In this document: one piece after another, positions 24,647 to 31,574 of the stretch
Layout: each line of letters starts with the position of its first letter
How positions within the stretch are numbered: position 1 is the stretch's first letter
NCBI GenBank assembly: GCA_036374795.1
Contig: DASUTC010000139.1
Location: 1 to 32,144, forward strand
From: Herpetosiphonaceae bacterium
GTDB lineage: Bacteria > Chloroflexota > Chloroflexia > Chloroflexales > Kallotenuaceae
Direction of reading: 5' to 3'
Length of the DNA stretch: 32,144 nucleotides
Position numbers and translations under genes: made by a program
The notes under the pieces: generated by a model
Databases searched by the model: none
What the model was told of the DNA's origin: nothing
The model's input: only the letters and a program-made list of their open reading frames with translations

Positions 24647-26110
24647 ATGCATAAGCTGTGGATCGACAACCAGTGGACCGACGCCGCCAGCGACGAGACG
24701 ATCGCGGTGATTGATCCGGCGACGGAGGCGGAAGTTGGGCGCGTGCCCGCCGCAACACCCGCCGATGTGGATCGGGCGATGCGGGCGGCACAGGCGGCCT
24801 TCGCAGGCTGGCGGCACGTGTCAGCCGCCGAGCGCGCCGAGCTGCTGCATGAGGTCGCCCGCCGCATGCGCCAGGATGTCGAGGCGCTGGCAGTAACGCT
24901 GACGCACGAGACGGGTCGGCTGCTCGATCGCAATCGCCGCTACGTGGGCTGGTCCGCCGATGTCTTCGACTACTACGCCGAGATGGGCCGCAACTCGCGG
25001 GGCCGCGTGATCCCCAGCGTGGAGCCGTCGCAGCTTGCGCTGGTGCTCAAGGAGCCGTACGGCGTCGTCGCGTGCATCGTGCCGTGGAACTACCCGATGC
25101 TGCTGCTGACCTGGAAGATCGCGCCTGCGCTGGCCGCTGGCAACAGCGTGGTGATCAAACCGGCCTCGCAGACGCCGCTGGCGACGCTCGCTCTGGCGCG
25201 CTGCTTCGAGCATCTGCCGCCCGGCGTGGTCAACATCGTCACCGGGCGCGGCTCCACTGTCGGCGATGCGCTGGTGACGCATCCCGCGACCAGCGTGGTC
25301 GCCTTCACGGGATCGACCGAGGTCGGGCAGCGCATCGCGGGGCTGGCGGCGGAGCGCATGACCAAGCTGCACCTTGAGCTGGGCGGCAAAGATCCGTGCA
25401 TCGTCGCCGCCGACGCCGACATCCGAACGGCGGCGATGGGCGTGGCCTGGGGCGCGTTCGTCAACGCCGGTCAGGTCTGCACCTCGATCGAGCGCGTCTA
25501 CGTCGAGCGGCCCGTCTACCGCGATTTCTGCGATTGTCTGGCGGAGCTAACGGCGCGGCTGCGCGTTGGCTCGCCCTTCGATCCGGACACGCAGATCACC
25601 CCGCTGATCGGCGGACGCGAGCGTGATGCCATCCTGGCGCAGATCGAGCAGGCCGCAGCGCAGGGCGCGCGCATCGTCGCGGGAGGCCGCCGCCCGCCGC
25701 AGCTTGAGCGCGGCTACTTTCTGGAGCCGACCGTGCTGGTGGACGTGCCGCACGCGGCGCTGATCATGCGCGAAGAAACCTTCGGGCCGGTCGCGCCGGT
25801 TGCGCCCGTGGAAAGCTTCGACGAGGCACTGGCGCTCGCCAACGACTCGCGCTACGGCCTGGGCGCGAGCCTCTTCACCCACGATCCGACCAAGGCCAAG
25901 CGCTTCTACGAGGAGGTCAAGGCCGGGACGATCTGGATCAACGATCCGCTGATCGACAACATCGCGGGGCCGTTCGGCGGCATGAAGCAGAGCGGCATCG
26001 GGCGCGAGCTGGGCGAGGAGGGCCTTGAGGAGTTTTTGGAGACGAAGCATATTCACTGGGATTTTGAGATGCAGCCCAAGCCGTGGTGGTATCCGTATGG
26101 GGAGACGTAG
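24647..26110 (+). CDS. NAD(P)-dependent aldehyde dehydrogenase, paralogue 2
   Basis: 487 residues; acgaggtaacgct precedes the ATG. VPWNYP, FTGSTEVGQRI, LELGGKD (Glu244) and NAGQVCTS (Cys278) are intact. It is a close paralogue of the gene at 21322, with a shared C-terminal tail and a recombined-looking segment at 24964-25098. In a pathway reading, one paralogue would oxidise 4-aminobutanal and the other succinate semialdehyde or another aminoaldehyde; which does which is not visible. It lies 19 bp after the aminotransferase, in the same operon. Its TAG joins a short gaacaagc repeat. Confidence 0.9.
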   Translation: MHKLWIDNQWTDAASDETIAVIDPATEAEVGRVPAATPADVDRAMRAAQAAFAGWRHVSAAERAELLHEVARRMRQDVEALAVTLTHETGRLLDRNRRYVGWSADVFDYYAEMGRNSRGRVIPSVEPSQLALVLKEPYGVVACIVPWNYPMLLLTWKIAPALAAGNSVVIKPASQTPLATLALARCFEHLPPGVVNIVTGRGSTVGDALVTHPATSVVAFTGSTEVGQRIAGLAAERMTKLHLELGGKDPCIVAADADIRTAAMGVAWGAFVNAGQVCTSIERVYVERPVYRDFCDCLAELTARLRVGSPFDPDTQITPLIGGRERDAILAQIEQAAAQGARIVAGGRRPPQLERGYFLEPTVLVDVPHAALIMREETFGPVAPVAPVESFDEALALANDSRYGLGASLFTHDPTKAKRFYEEVKAGTIWINDPLIDNIAGPFGGMKQSGIGRELGEEGLEEFLETKHIHWDFEMQPKPWWYPYGET

Positions 26111-26130
26111 GAACAAGCGAACAAGCGATC
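26108..26130 (+). repeat. Short GAACAAGC repeat at the aldehyde dehydrogenase stop
   Basis: The stop codon is followed by gaacaagcgaacaagcg, a diverged two-unit form of the AACAAAG tract. The 75 bp from here to the toxin pseudogene show nothing else. Confidence 0.6.
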
Positions 26131-26203
26131 GTTAATGACCAACGCCGATTATCATCAGGTGAAGGTCTAAGATACAACACAGCGATCGGCGCCATGCCGA
26201 CAG

Positions 26204-26458
26204 TTACGACAATAGCTTGTCATACTCAGCATGCGTGCCGATCCAAAACCACACGATGCCCTCCGGCTTTTCTACCCCTAGCGCCCGATCATGTTCACCG
26301 ACGCGCACGGATCAGAGCTGCTTGGTCTTACCTACCTTCTTGAAGTGCAGCGACGGATGATACGGATCGGTCTTAAGCAGTTCGTAGTTCTTGTCTGCCA
26401 ACTCCTGCACATCTTTGGGAAGCTCATGGTTATGTTGCCAGAAACGCGGTAGGGTCAG
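26204..26458 (-). pseudogene. RelE/ParE-superfamily toxin remnant with internal stop
   Basis: Reading the minus strand from 26458 gives 84 residues with one in-frame TGA at 26312-26314. Before it: LPRFWQHNHELPKDVQELADKNYELL and DPYHPSLHFKKVG. After it: SVRVGEHDRALGVEKPEGIVWFWIGTHAEYD. Together these match a RelE/ParE-like toxin family in which the segment normally reads LWSVRVG, so TGA replaces the Trp codon TGG. TGA serves as a normal stop elsewhere in this window (potB), so recoding is unlikely. No ATG, GTG or TTG start exists in frame near 26458, only CTG, so the start may also be lost. In intact systems the toxin inhibits translation or gyrase. The frame overlaps the end of the antitoxin gene, the usual arrangement. 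Confidence 0.8.
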
Positions 26459-26661
26459 GTGATTCGTAGGGGCCGGGCCAGCCCTCCCTGATACTCCCGA
26501 TCCACTTCTGCAAGCAGGGTATCAAGTCGCCCCGCCTCCAAAGCTTCCTCAATCTGCTTATCCCAAACCTGCGCATGATACTCGGCAAGCCATGCCATCA
26601 ACTCAGCCAGATCTTTAGCTGACAGTTGTGTAATAGCCGTTTCTATTTCTTTAACAGTCAT
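26455..26661 (-). CDS. Putative antitoxin of a type II toxin-antitoxin pair
   Basis: 68 residues from the ATG at 26661, preceded by aaggaagccgatcg; a TTG at 26691 lies upstream of the predicted transcription start and is rejected. The protein (MTVKEIETAITQLSAKDLAE, then WLAEYHAQVWDKQIEEALEAGRLD) is mostly helical, with the layout of small antitoxins found beside RelE/ParE-like toxins. It should bind the toxin and repress the shared promoter. The reading frame is intact although the toxin is broken, which fits safe decay: the toxin dies first. The stop overlaps the toxin frame by four bases. Confidence 0.75.
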   Translation of the reverse strand: MTVKEIETAITQLSAKDLAELMAWLAEYHAQVWDKQIEEALEAGRLDTLLAEVDREYQGGLARPLRIT

Positions 26662-26693
26662 CGATCGGCTTCCTTTGCACTCATCGGTCAACG

Positions 26694-26720
26694 TTTATAC
26701 CATGCTTTTTGCCTGGTCAA
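26694..26720 (-). promoter_or_regulatory. Predicted promoter of the antitoxin-toxin pair
   Basis: Minus-strand -35 TTGACC (26715-26720) and -10 TATAAA (26694-26699) with a short 15-bp spacer. Transcription near 26687 would leave about 25 bases before the ATG at 26661. Confidence 0.45.
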
Positions 26721-26747
26721 ATGCTACACCAAGCGGTCGAATAAACA

Positions 26748-26802
26748 GAACCAAGCACTGATGAGACTCCAGTTCTCGGTTCTTGGTTCCTGGTTCTCCC
26801 CG
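26748..26802 (-). repeat. GAACCAAG-type repeat, mostly in reverse orientation
   Basis: agaaccaagc (26748) on the plus strand, then ttctcggttcttggttcctggttctcc (26773-26799 region), which reads on the minus strand as GAACCAGGAACCAAGAACC. It is a diverged relative of the AACAAAG/CACCAAGAACC modules. Confidence 0.6.
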
Positions 26803-27573
26803 CCGCTTGTCGCCTGTGGTATGATGAGATCACCGATGGATCGAGCGCGCCGGATCATGGTCTAGCACTTCTGTAGCTCAGCCCATCGTCAGCACCGAAA
26901 TTCATTGTAGGGTAGATATTCTGCCTGTGGTATAGGCTAGCGTGTTGCATCGCGGGGGGTTGGCCCCCCACCGGATGAACCAACTGCTAGCGCCGTCCAC
27001 CCGCCGCGCCAGGTCGCGCGAGCGGAGCCGGGAGCCACGAGCGCCACAGCGCGCATCGCTCCCACGACGAGTAGCTCGGATGCCACGCCGCGCATTCGAC
27101 GGCAGAAACAGCGCCAACCTGCGCTGTCCAAGACAGGGGTTGTTGCCCAGGCCTGGGACGGAGGTGACGCCCGGTTGCACGCGATGATGCGTGCAGACCA
27201 TTCTTCCCTGCCCCTGCGGGGGTAAGTTCCCAGGAGCCACGCTAGTGCAGCCTTCTGGCGGCTGGTTCCTCAAACACAGCAAAGGCGACACGCAAAGGAG
27301 ATCGCGTCAAGGGCCTAACAAGCAGCGAAGACACGCGCGGCTGCTGGCAATGCCACTTGCCGTAGCGACTCTAGCTCAATGGAACGGTTACAACGGATCG
27401 AGTTTCAACCAACGTCGTCTTAGCTCATCCCCCACGGGGACACGGGCGCTTAGCGCCCAGCACAGTACGCGCAACACCCGATCGCGCCGCGCAGGCCCGA
27501 TCCCGCTTTGTCGTACATTGCGACACGTGCAGCGCTGTCAGCCGTGGAGCGCGGGATGAGACTGTGAGCGTAT
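26803..27573. other. Long non-coding region with many hairpins
   Basis: No convincing protein-coding gene. An 11-bp direct repeat GCCTGTGGTAT occurs at 26812-26822 and 26923-26933. From about 26950 to 27460 the sequence is dense in short, strong inverted repeats (listed separately). Long open frames on both strands here (for example 26902-27291 minus) have composition unlike proteins and no start signals. It may hold a structured RNA, a decayed mobile element, or the leader of the aminotransferase at 27574. Confidence 0.5.
26954..27458. ncRNA. Candidate structured RNA or mobile-element remnant
   Basis: Hairpins seen: GGGGGG/CCCCCC with loop TTGG (26954-26969); CTGTC/GACAG with loop CAA (27124-27136); palindrome CCCAGGCCTGGG (27146-27157); GCACGC/GCGTGC with loop GATGAT (27177-27194); CCCC/GGGG with loop TGC (27211-27221); AGGAGCCA/TGGTTCCT (27232-27239 with 27263-27270) enclosing GCC-TTCT-GGC; GGGCGC/GCGCCC with loop TTA (27444-27458). 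Loops of this regularity resemble a folded RNA. The minus-strand reading loosely recalls HEARO/omega-type RNAs of IscB/TnpB elements, but no nuclease gene is present, and the strand is not certain. Confidence 0.35.
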
Positions 27574-29040
27574 ATGAGTACCATGCCGCCGGCGACGCAG
27601 ACCGCGATTGCCGAGAATACGTGGCTCCATTTCTACCAGATGGAGCAGCTTCAGGACCCCGCTCAGCAGACCGTGATCGTGCGGGGAGAGAACGCCCGCG
27701 TGTGGGACCAGAACGATCGCGAGTATATCGATGCCCTCGCCGGACTCTTCTGCGTCAACGTCGGCTACGGCAGACGCGAGATCGCCGATGCCGTCTGCGC
27801 GCAGATCCAGCAGATCGCCTACGTCTCGCCCTTCTCCTTCCCCAACCTGCCCGCCGCTGAGCTGTCGGCAACGCTCGCCGAACTCGCGCCGCTGGGCGAT
27901 ACGCCGCGCGCCTTCTTCACCTCCGGCGGCTCCGAGGCCGTCGAGTCGGCGCTGAAGATCGCCAAACAGTACCAGCGCAAGCTCGGCTTTGCCGGACGCA
28001 CCAAGACCATCTCGCGGCGCTACGCCTACCACGGCACGACCATGGGCGCGCTGTCGGTCAACGGTCTGCCCGGCATCCGCAACCAGTTCGCGCCGCTGGT
28101 GCCGGGCGCGCGTCACGTGCCGATCCCCCACCGCTACCGCTGCAACGCCTGTCAGCTTGCGAGCGCCTGCACGCGCGCCTGCACCGACGAGATCGAGGCG
28201 CTGATCGAGTTCGAGGGGCCGGAGACGATCGCCGCGATCATCATGGAGCCGGTGCAGAACTCAGGCGGCGCGATCGTGCCGCCGCCGGACTACTATCGCG
28301 CCGTGCGCGAGATCTGCGACCGCTACGGTATCCTGCTGATCATGGACGAGGTGATCACCGCGTTTGGGCGGATCGGCGCGTGGTTCGGCAGCGAGATCTT
28401 CGGCGTCGAGCCTGACATCATCACGATCGCCAAGGGTATGACCTCCGGCTATATGCCGATGGGCGCGGCGCTGGCCCGCAAAGCGGTGGCCGATGTGTTT
28501 CTCGGCAACGAGAGCGATAAGCTGATGCATGGCCTGACGTACGGCGGGCATCCTGTGGCTGCGGCGGCGGCCAACGCCAACATCGCGATCATCGAGCGCG
28601 AGGGGCTGAACCAGCGCGCTCACGACATGGGCAACTACCTGATGGCGCAGCTCCACCTGGCGCTGGATGAGCATCCCAACATCGGCGAGATTCGCGGGAT
28701 GGGCCTGTTCGTGGGGCTTGAGCTGGTGCGCGACCGTCAGACGAAGCAGCCGCTACAAGAAGAGCATCTGATGAGCTGGCTCAGCGATCACCTGAGGCGT
28801 CGAGGCGTGATCTGCCGCGCCGACGATCGGCTGGACCCGGTGATTCAGCTCGCGCCGCCGCTGACGATCCCGCGCGCAGACATCGACGAGGTCGTCGGTG
28901 TGCTGGCCGAGGTGCTGCACCTGCTGGGCCAGCGCGTCGGCTCGCTGCCCAGGCCAGTGCAGTCGCTGGCCGCGCTGCCGAACATCAATGCGGTGACAGC
29001 CAACGCCGCAGAGAGCATGATCACCCGCGCGGCTAGCTAG
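27574..29040 (+). CDS. Class III PLP omega-aminotransferase
   Basis: 488 residues from the ATG at 27574; a second ATG at 27583 is an alternative, and the Shine-Dalgarno is weak. SGGSEAVESALKIAKQY (117-133) binds PLP phosphate, YAYHGTTMGALS (150-161) the stacking region, IMDEVITAFGR (256-266) the Asp258, and ITIAKGMTSGYMPMGA the Schiff-base Lys287. A four-Cys cluster (C190, C193, C199, C203) follows the HRYRC segment, as in many putrescine/taurine/beta-alanine-pyruvate aminotransferases. Such enzymes remove a terminal amino group from a diamine or omega-amino acid. It fits putrescine, cadaverine or lysine deamination feeding the aldehyde dehydrogenases. It is separated from them by the toxin remnant and the non-coding region. 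Confidence 0.9.
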   Translation: MSTMPPATQTAIAENTWLHFYQMEQLQDPAQQTVIVRGENARVWDQNDREYIDALAGLFCVNVGYGRREIADAVCAQIQQIAYVSPFSFPNLPAAELSATLAELAPLGDTPRAFFTSGGSEAVESALKIAKQYQRKLGFAGRTKTISRRYAYHGTTMGALSVNGLPGIRNQFAPLVPGARHVPIPHRYRCNACQLASACTRACTDEIEALIEFEGPETIAAIIMEPVQNSGGAIVPPPDYYRAVREICDRYGILLIMDEVITAFGRIGAWFGSEIFGVEPDIITIAKGMTSGYMPMGAALARKAVADVFLGNESDKLMHGLTYGGHPVAAAAANANIAIIEREGLNQRAHDMGNYLMAQLHLALDEHPNIGEIRGMGLFVGLELVRDRQTKQPLQEEHLMSWLSDHLRRRGVICRADDRLDPVIQLAPPLTIPRADIDEVVGVLAEVLHLLGQRVGSLPRPVQSLAALPNINAVTANAAESMITRAAS

Positions 29041-29055
29041 CCAGGCACACGTTCA

Positions 29056-29076
29056 AGGGGCACGCGCTGTGCCCCT
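29056..29076. terminator. Hairpin between convergent genes
   Basis: AGGGGCAC and GTGCCCCT pair perfectly (8 bp) around a five-base loop, 15 bp after the aminotransferase stop and 20 bp from the stop of the convergent small gene. No T-run on either side; probably a shared terminator or barrier. Confidence 0.55.
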
Positions 29077-29096
29077 GCGATCGGCCTCAGCAGCGG

Positions 29097-29378
29097 CTAC
29101 TCGACGCGGTAATTCTTGTAGCGGCCAAGAAATTCAAGGACCTTCTTCTTGGCTGCCGCGATCTGGTTGTTGGCTTTGATATACTGGCTGTCGATCGCGC
29201 GAAAATCCGACTCCGAGACAACGCCGGTGTCCATGTCGCGCTCGGCCTTGCGGTGCTGTTCCTGAAGTGGCTCGCGAGCACGCTCAGCCGCCGCCACCTC
29301 TTGGATCAACCGCTGAAGCTCGGCCTGGAGCTGCGGATCGTCGTAGCGGATGCGCTCATATTCCGTATACAGTGGCAT
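29097..29378 (-). CDS. Small charged coiled-coil protein, unknown function
   Basis: 93 residues. The ATG at 29378 is preferred because aggagg lies six bases upstream; the ATG at 29384 touches that Shine-Dalgarno. The sequence is almost entirely helical and charged, with heptad-like spacing (LQAELQRLIQEVAAAERAR, then KANNQIAAAKKKVLEFLGRYK). No signal peptide or cysteine. I do not recognise the family. It is the only intact gene between 16553 and 31521, apart from the antitoxin, on the minus strand. It diverges from the dehydrogenase at 29485, with about 106 bp between starts. Confidence 0.7.
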   Translation of the reverse strand: MPLYTEYERIRYDDPQLQAELQRLIQEVAAAERAREPLQEQHRKAERDMDTGVVSESDFRAIDSQYIKANNQIAAAKKKVLEFLGRYKNYRVE

Positions 29379-29484
29379 GATCATCCTCCTGTGGTCAATG
29401 ATGGGATTCTAACCGATCATCGGCGCATATTCCATGCCGAGACTTGGCAGCAGGAGCCGCTTTCCATCGAAGGAGTACACGTCT

Positions 29485-30666
29485 ATGCGGATCGTGGTTG
29501 TCGGCGGCGCGGGGCTGATGGGCCGTATTGCGCTGCGGGATCTGGTCGAAGCGCCGCAGGTCAAGGAGATCGTAATCGCCGACTTGAATCGGCAGGCGGG
29601 CGAGCAACTGATCGCCGAGATCGGCAGCTCGAAGCTGTGGGTGGCCGCTGTGGACGCTACCGACGAGGGCGCGCTCGCGGCGGTTCTGCGAGGCACCGAT
29701 GTGTGTCTCAACGCCAGCGTCTATTACTTCAACCTGCCGATCATGCGGGCCTGCCTGGCGGCGCGCACGCACTACCTCGATCTGGGCGGGCTGTTTCACA
29801 CCACGCGCAAGCAGCTTGAGCTGGACGCCGAGTTCAAAGCGGCCGGCATCACCGCCGTGCTGGGCATGGGCAGCGCCCCCGGCGTGACTAACCTTCAGGC
29901 AAGGCTGGCCTGCGACCGGCTCGACACGGTCGAGTATATTCGCATCTACGACGGCATCCATAATCCGCAGATCAACCCCGATGATCCACTGACCTGGGGC
30001 TACTCGATCCAGACGATTTTAGACGAGGTCAGCAAAAACCCGATGGTTTTCCGCGATGGTCGCTGGCAGGAGGTCGCGCCGCTCAGCGAGCTGGAATACT
30101 ATCCCTACCGCCAGCCGCTAGGCTACGTCGCCAACCACCACTCGCTGCACTCCGAGGTCGCGACGCTGCCGCTCTCCTTCCGCGACAAAGGCGTGCAGGA
30201 GGTCTTCTTCAAGATCAACTTCTTTGGCTACCCCGAAGCGATGCTGCGCAAGATCGCGTTTTTGTGCGAGCTGGGCTTCGCCTCTACCGATCCGATCCCG
30301 ATGCGCAGCGGTCAGGTCGCGCCGCGCGATGCCCTGCTGGCTGTGCTCGACCAACGACCCGCGCCGCCCGCCAGGGAGCCCGCCGGATACAAAGATATGG
30401 CGGTCGAGGCCAAAGGCACGCGCGATGGACAGCCCGTGCTCGTGCGCGTCGATGTGGAGTCCTGGGCCAGGCCGGAGTGGAAGGCCAGCGGCGGCAACCT
30501 GCTCACGGGCGTCGCGCCATCGATTGTGGCCCAATGGCTGGCAGACGGAACGATCACGCAGCGCGGCGCGCTGCCGCCTGAGATCGCCGTGCCGCCGCGC
30601 CAATTCTTCGAGGAAGCCAGGCGACGCGGCATCCAGACGACGATCGGCGAGACGGTGCCGGTATAA
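29485..30666 (+). CDS. Lysine 6-dehydrogenase/saccharopine dehydrogenase-like oxidoreductase
   Basis: 393 residues; cgaaggagtacacgtct precedes the ATG at 29485. The N-terminal Rossmann fold starts MRIVVVGGAGLMG (Gly7-Gly13), then IVIADLN, the acidic residue that would favour NAD. The order of later segments, YYFNLPIMRACLAARTHYLD, LGMGSAPGVTNL and VAQWLADGTITQRGALPPE near the end, resembles lysine 6-dehydrogenase and saccharopine-dehydrogenase-type enzymes. Those oxidise the amino end of lysine or of saccharopine. Carboxy(nor)spermidine dehydrogenase of polyamine metabolism is another member of this superfamily and cannot be excluded. A deaminating role producing an aminoaldehyde for the aldehyde dehydrogenases fits the cluster. 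The TAA is followed directly by an AACAAAG tract. Confidence 0.8.
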   Translation: MRIVVVGGAGLMGRIALRDLVEAPQVKEIVIADLNRQAGEQLIAEIGSSKLWVAAVDATDEGALAAVLRGTDVCLNASVYYFNLPIMRACLAARTHYLDLGGLFHTTRKQLELDAEFKAAGITAVLGMGSAPGVTNLQARLACDRLDTVEYIRIYDGIHNPQINPDDPLTWGYSIQTILDEVSKNPMVFRDGRWQEVAPLSELEYYPYRQPLGYVANHHSLHSEVATLPLSFRDKGVQEVFFKINFFGYPEAMLRKIAFLCELGFASTDPIPMRSGQVAPRDALLAVLDQRPAPPAREPAGYKDMAVEAKGTRDGQPVLVRVDVESWARPEWKASGGNLLTGVAPSIVAQWLADGTITQRGALPPEIAVPPRQFFEEARRRGIQTTIGETVPV

Positions 30667-30887
30667 GAACAAAGAACAAAGAACAAAACGAAGAACAAAG
30701 GAACAAGAGAACAAAGGGGAAGCACCAAGAACCGGGTGCCCTCTGGGCGCACCAAGAACCAAGGGGCGAGGAACAAAGATTCCCCTCTCCTATGCAATGG
30801 GAGAGGGCGGGTGCCATGCCGGGTGCCCTCCGGGCATGGCACCCGGCCCGGGGTGAGGGCCTGAACTTGAAACTTGAAACTCGAAAC
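30667..30887 (+). repeat. Composite intergenic repeat between the dehydrogenase and the MBL hydrolase
   Basis: The fullest copy of the composite. AACAAAG tract from the stop (30667-30717), CACCAAGAACC, core ACCGGGTGCCCTCTGGGCG (from 30731), CACCAAGAACC again, AACAAAG (30771-30778), a hairpin CCCTCTCC/GGAGAGGG (30783-30807), palindrome GGGTGCCATGCC/GGCATGGCACCC (30809-30844), then an AACTTGAAA tract with 7-nt period (30863-30887). The next ATG is at 30898. Confidence 0.85.
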
Positions 30888-30897
30888 GAGGTGATCG

Positions 30898-31521
30898 ATG
30901 ACCCAGGTACGAATCAGCGCGCTGCCGGTCGGCAGCTATCAGGCCAATTGCTACCTGCTGGAAATACCGGAGAGCCAGCGCTGCATCGTGGTCGATCCGG
31001 GCGCTGAGCCAGACAAGATCCTCGACCAGATCGGGCGGCGCGAAGTCGCGGCGATTCTGCTGACCCACGGCCACCACGATCATATCGGCGCGGTCGAGGC
31101 CGTGCGCCGGGCCACCGGAGCGCGCGCCGCGATTCATCCCGCCGACGCCGAACTGCTGGGCGCGCTCAAGGCCGACGAGTCGCTTGCCGACGGCGCGACG
31201 CTCAGCTTCGACGGGCATACGCTGCGGGTGTTCCACACGCCCGGACATACCGCAGGCCAGGTCTGCTTCATGCTCGACGACGGTCGCGCGATCGTCGGCG
31301 ACACGATCTTCGAGGGCGGGCCGGGCAAGACCTGGAGCGCAGAGGGCTTTCGCACCACGCTGCACACGCTGAGCAGCGTCGTCCTGGCGTGGCCCGACGA
31401 CACCGTGTGCTACCCCGGCCACGGCACACCGTACCGCCTGGGCGACATCCGCCCGCAGGTCGAGGCATTTCTGGCGCGCCAGCATCCGGCCCGCTTCCAC
31501 GGCGACGCGACCTGGGAGTGA
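30898..31521 (+). CDS. Metallo-beta-lactamase-fold hydrolase (glyoxalase II-like)
   Basis: 207 residues; acgaggtgatcg precedes the ATG. THGHHDH (56-62) is the metal-binding HxHxDH motif. FHTPGHTAGQV supplies the next His, IVGDTIFEGGPGKT the bridging Asp and CYPGHGTPY the last His. The set is that of hydroxyacylglutathione-hydrolase-like proteins that bind two metals, usually Zn or Fe. It probably hydrolyses a thioester or a similar bond; the specific C-terminal glutathione-binding domain of true glyoxalase II is absent. It lies just after the composite repeat and may be a separate transcription unit. Confidence 0.88.
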   Translation: MTQVRISALPVGSYQANCYLLEIPESQRCIVVDPGAEPDKILDQIGRREVAAILLTHGHHDHIGAVEAVRRATGARAAIHPADAELLGALKADESLADGATLSFDGHTLRVFHTPGHTAGQVCFMLDDGRAIVGDTIFEGGPGKTWSAEGFRTTLHTLSSVVLAWPDDTVCYPGHGTPYRLGDIRPQVEAFLARQHPARFHGDATWE

Positions 31522-31574
31522 GCGGCGCGGGGCGTCGTCGAGGGATACCCCGTCCAGATCGATGCATCAAGCGG

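Noticed and set aside
26902..27291. 129-residue minus-strand open frame in the non-coding block
   Set aside because: Composition is Arg/Gly/Pro noise from GC-rich hairpins, no Shine-Dalgarno, no recognised domain.
27366..27420. tRNA-like TAGCTCAATGG near 27372
   Set aside because: The D-arm-like string is present, but there is no seven-base acceptor pairing, no TTCGA T-loop and too little length for a tRNA.
30667..30887. CRISPR array
   Set aside because: Units are 7-8 nt and contiguous, with no unique spacers of regular length and no cas genes.
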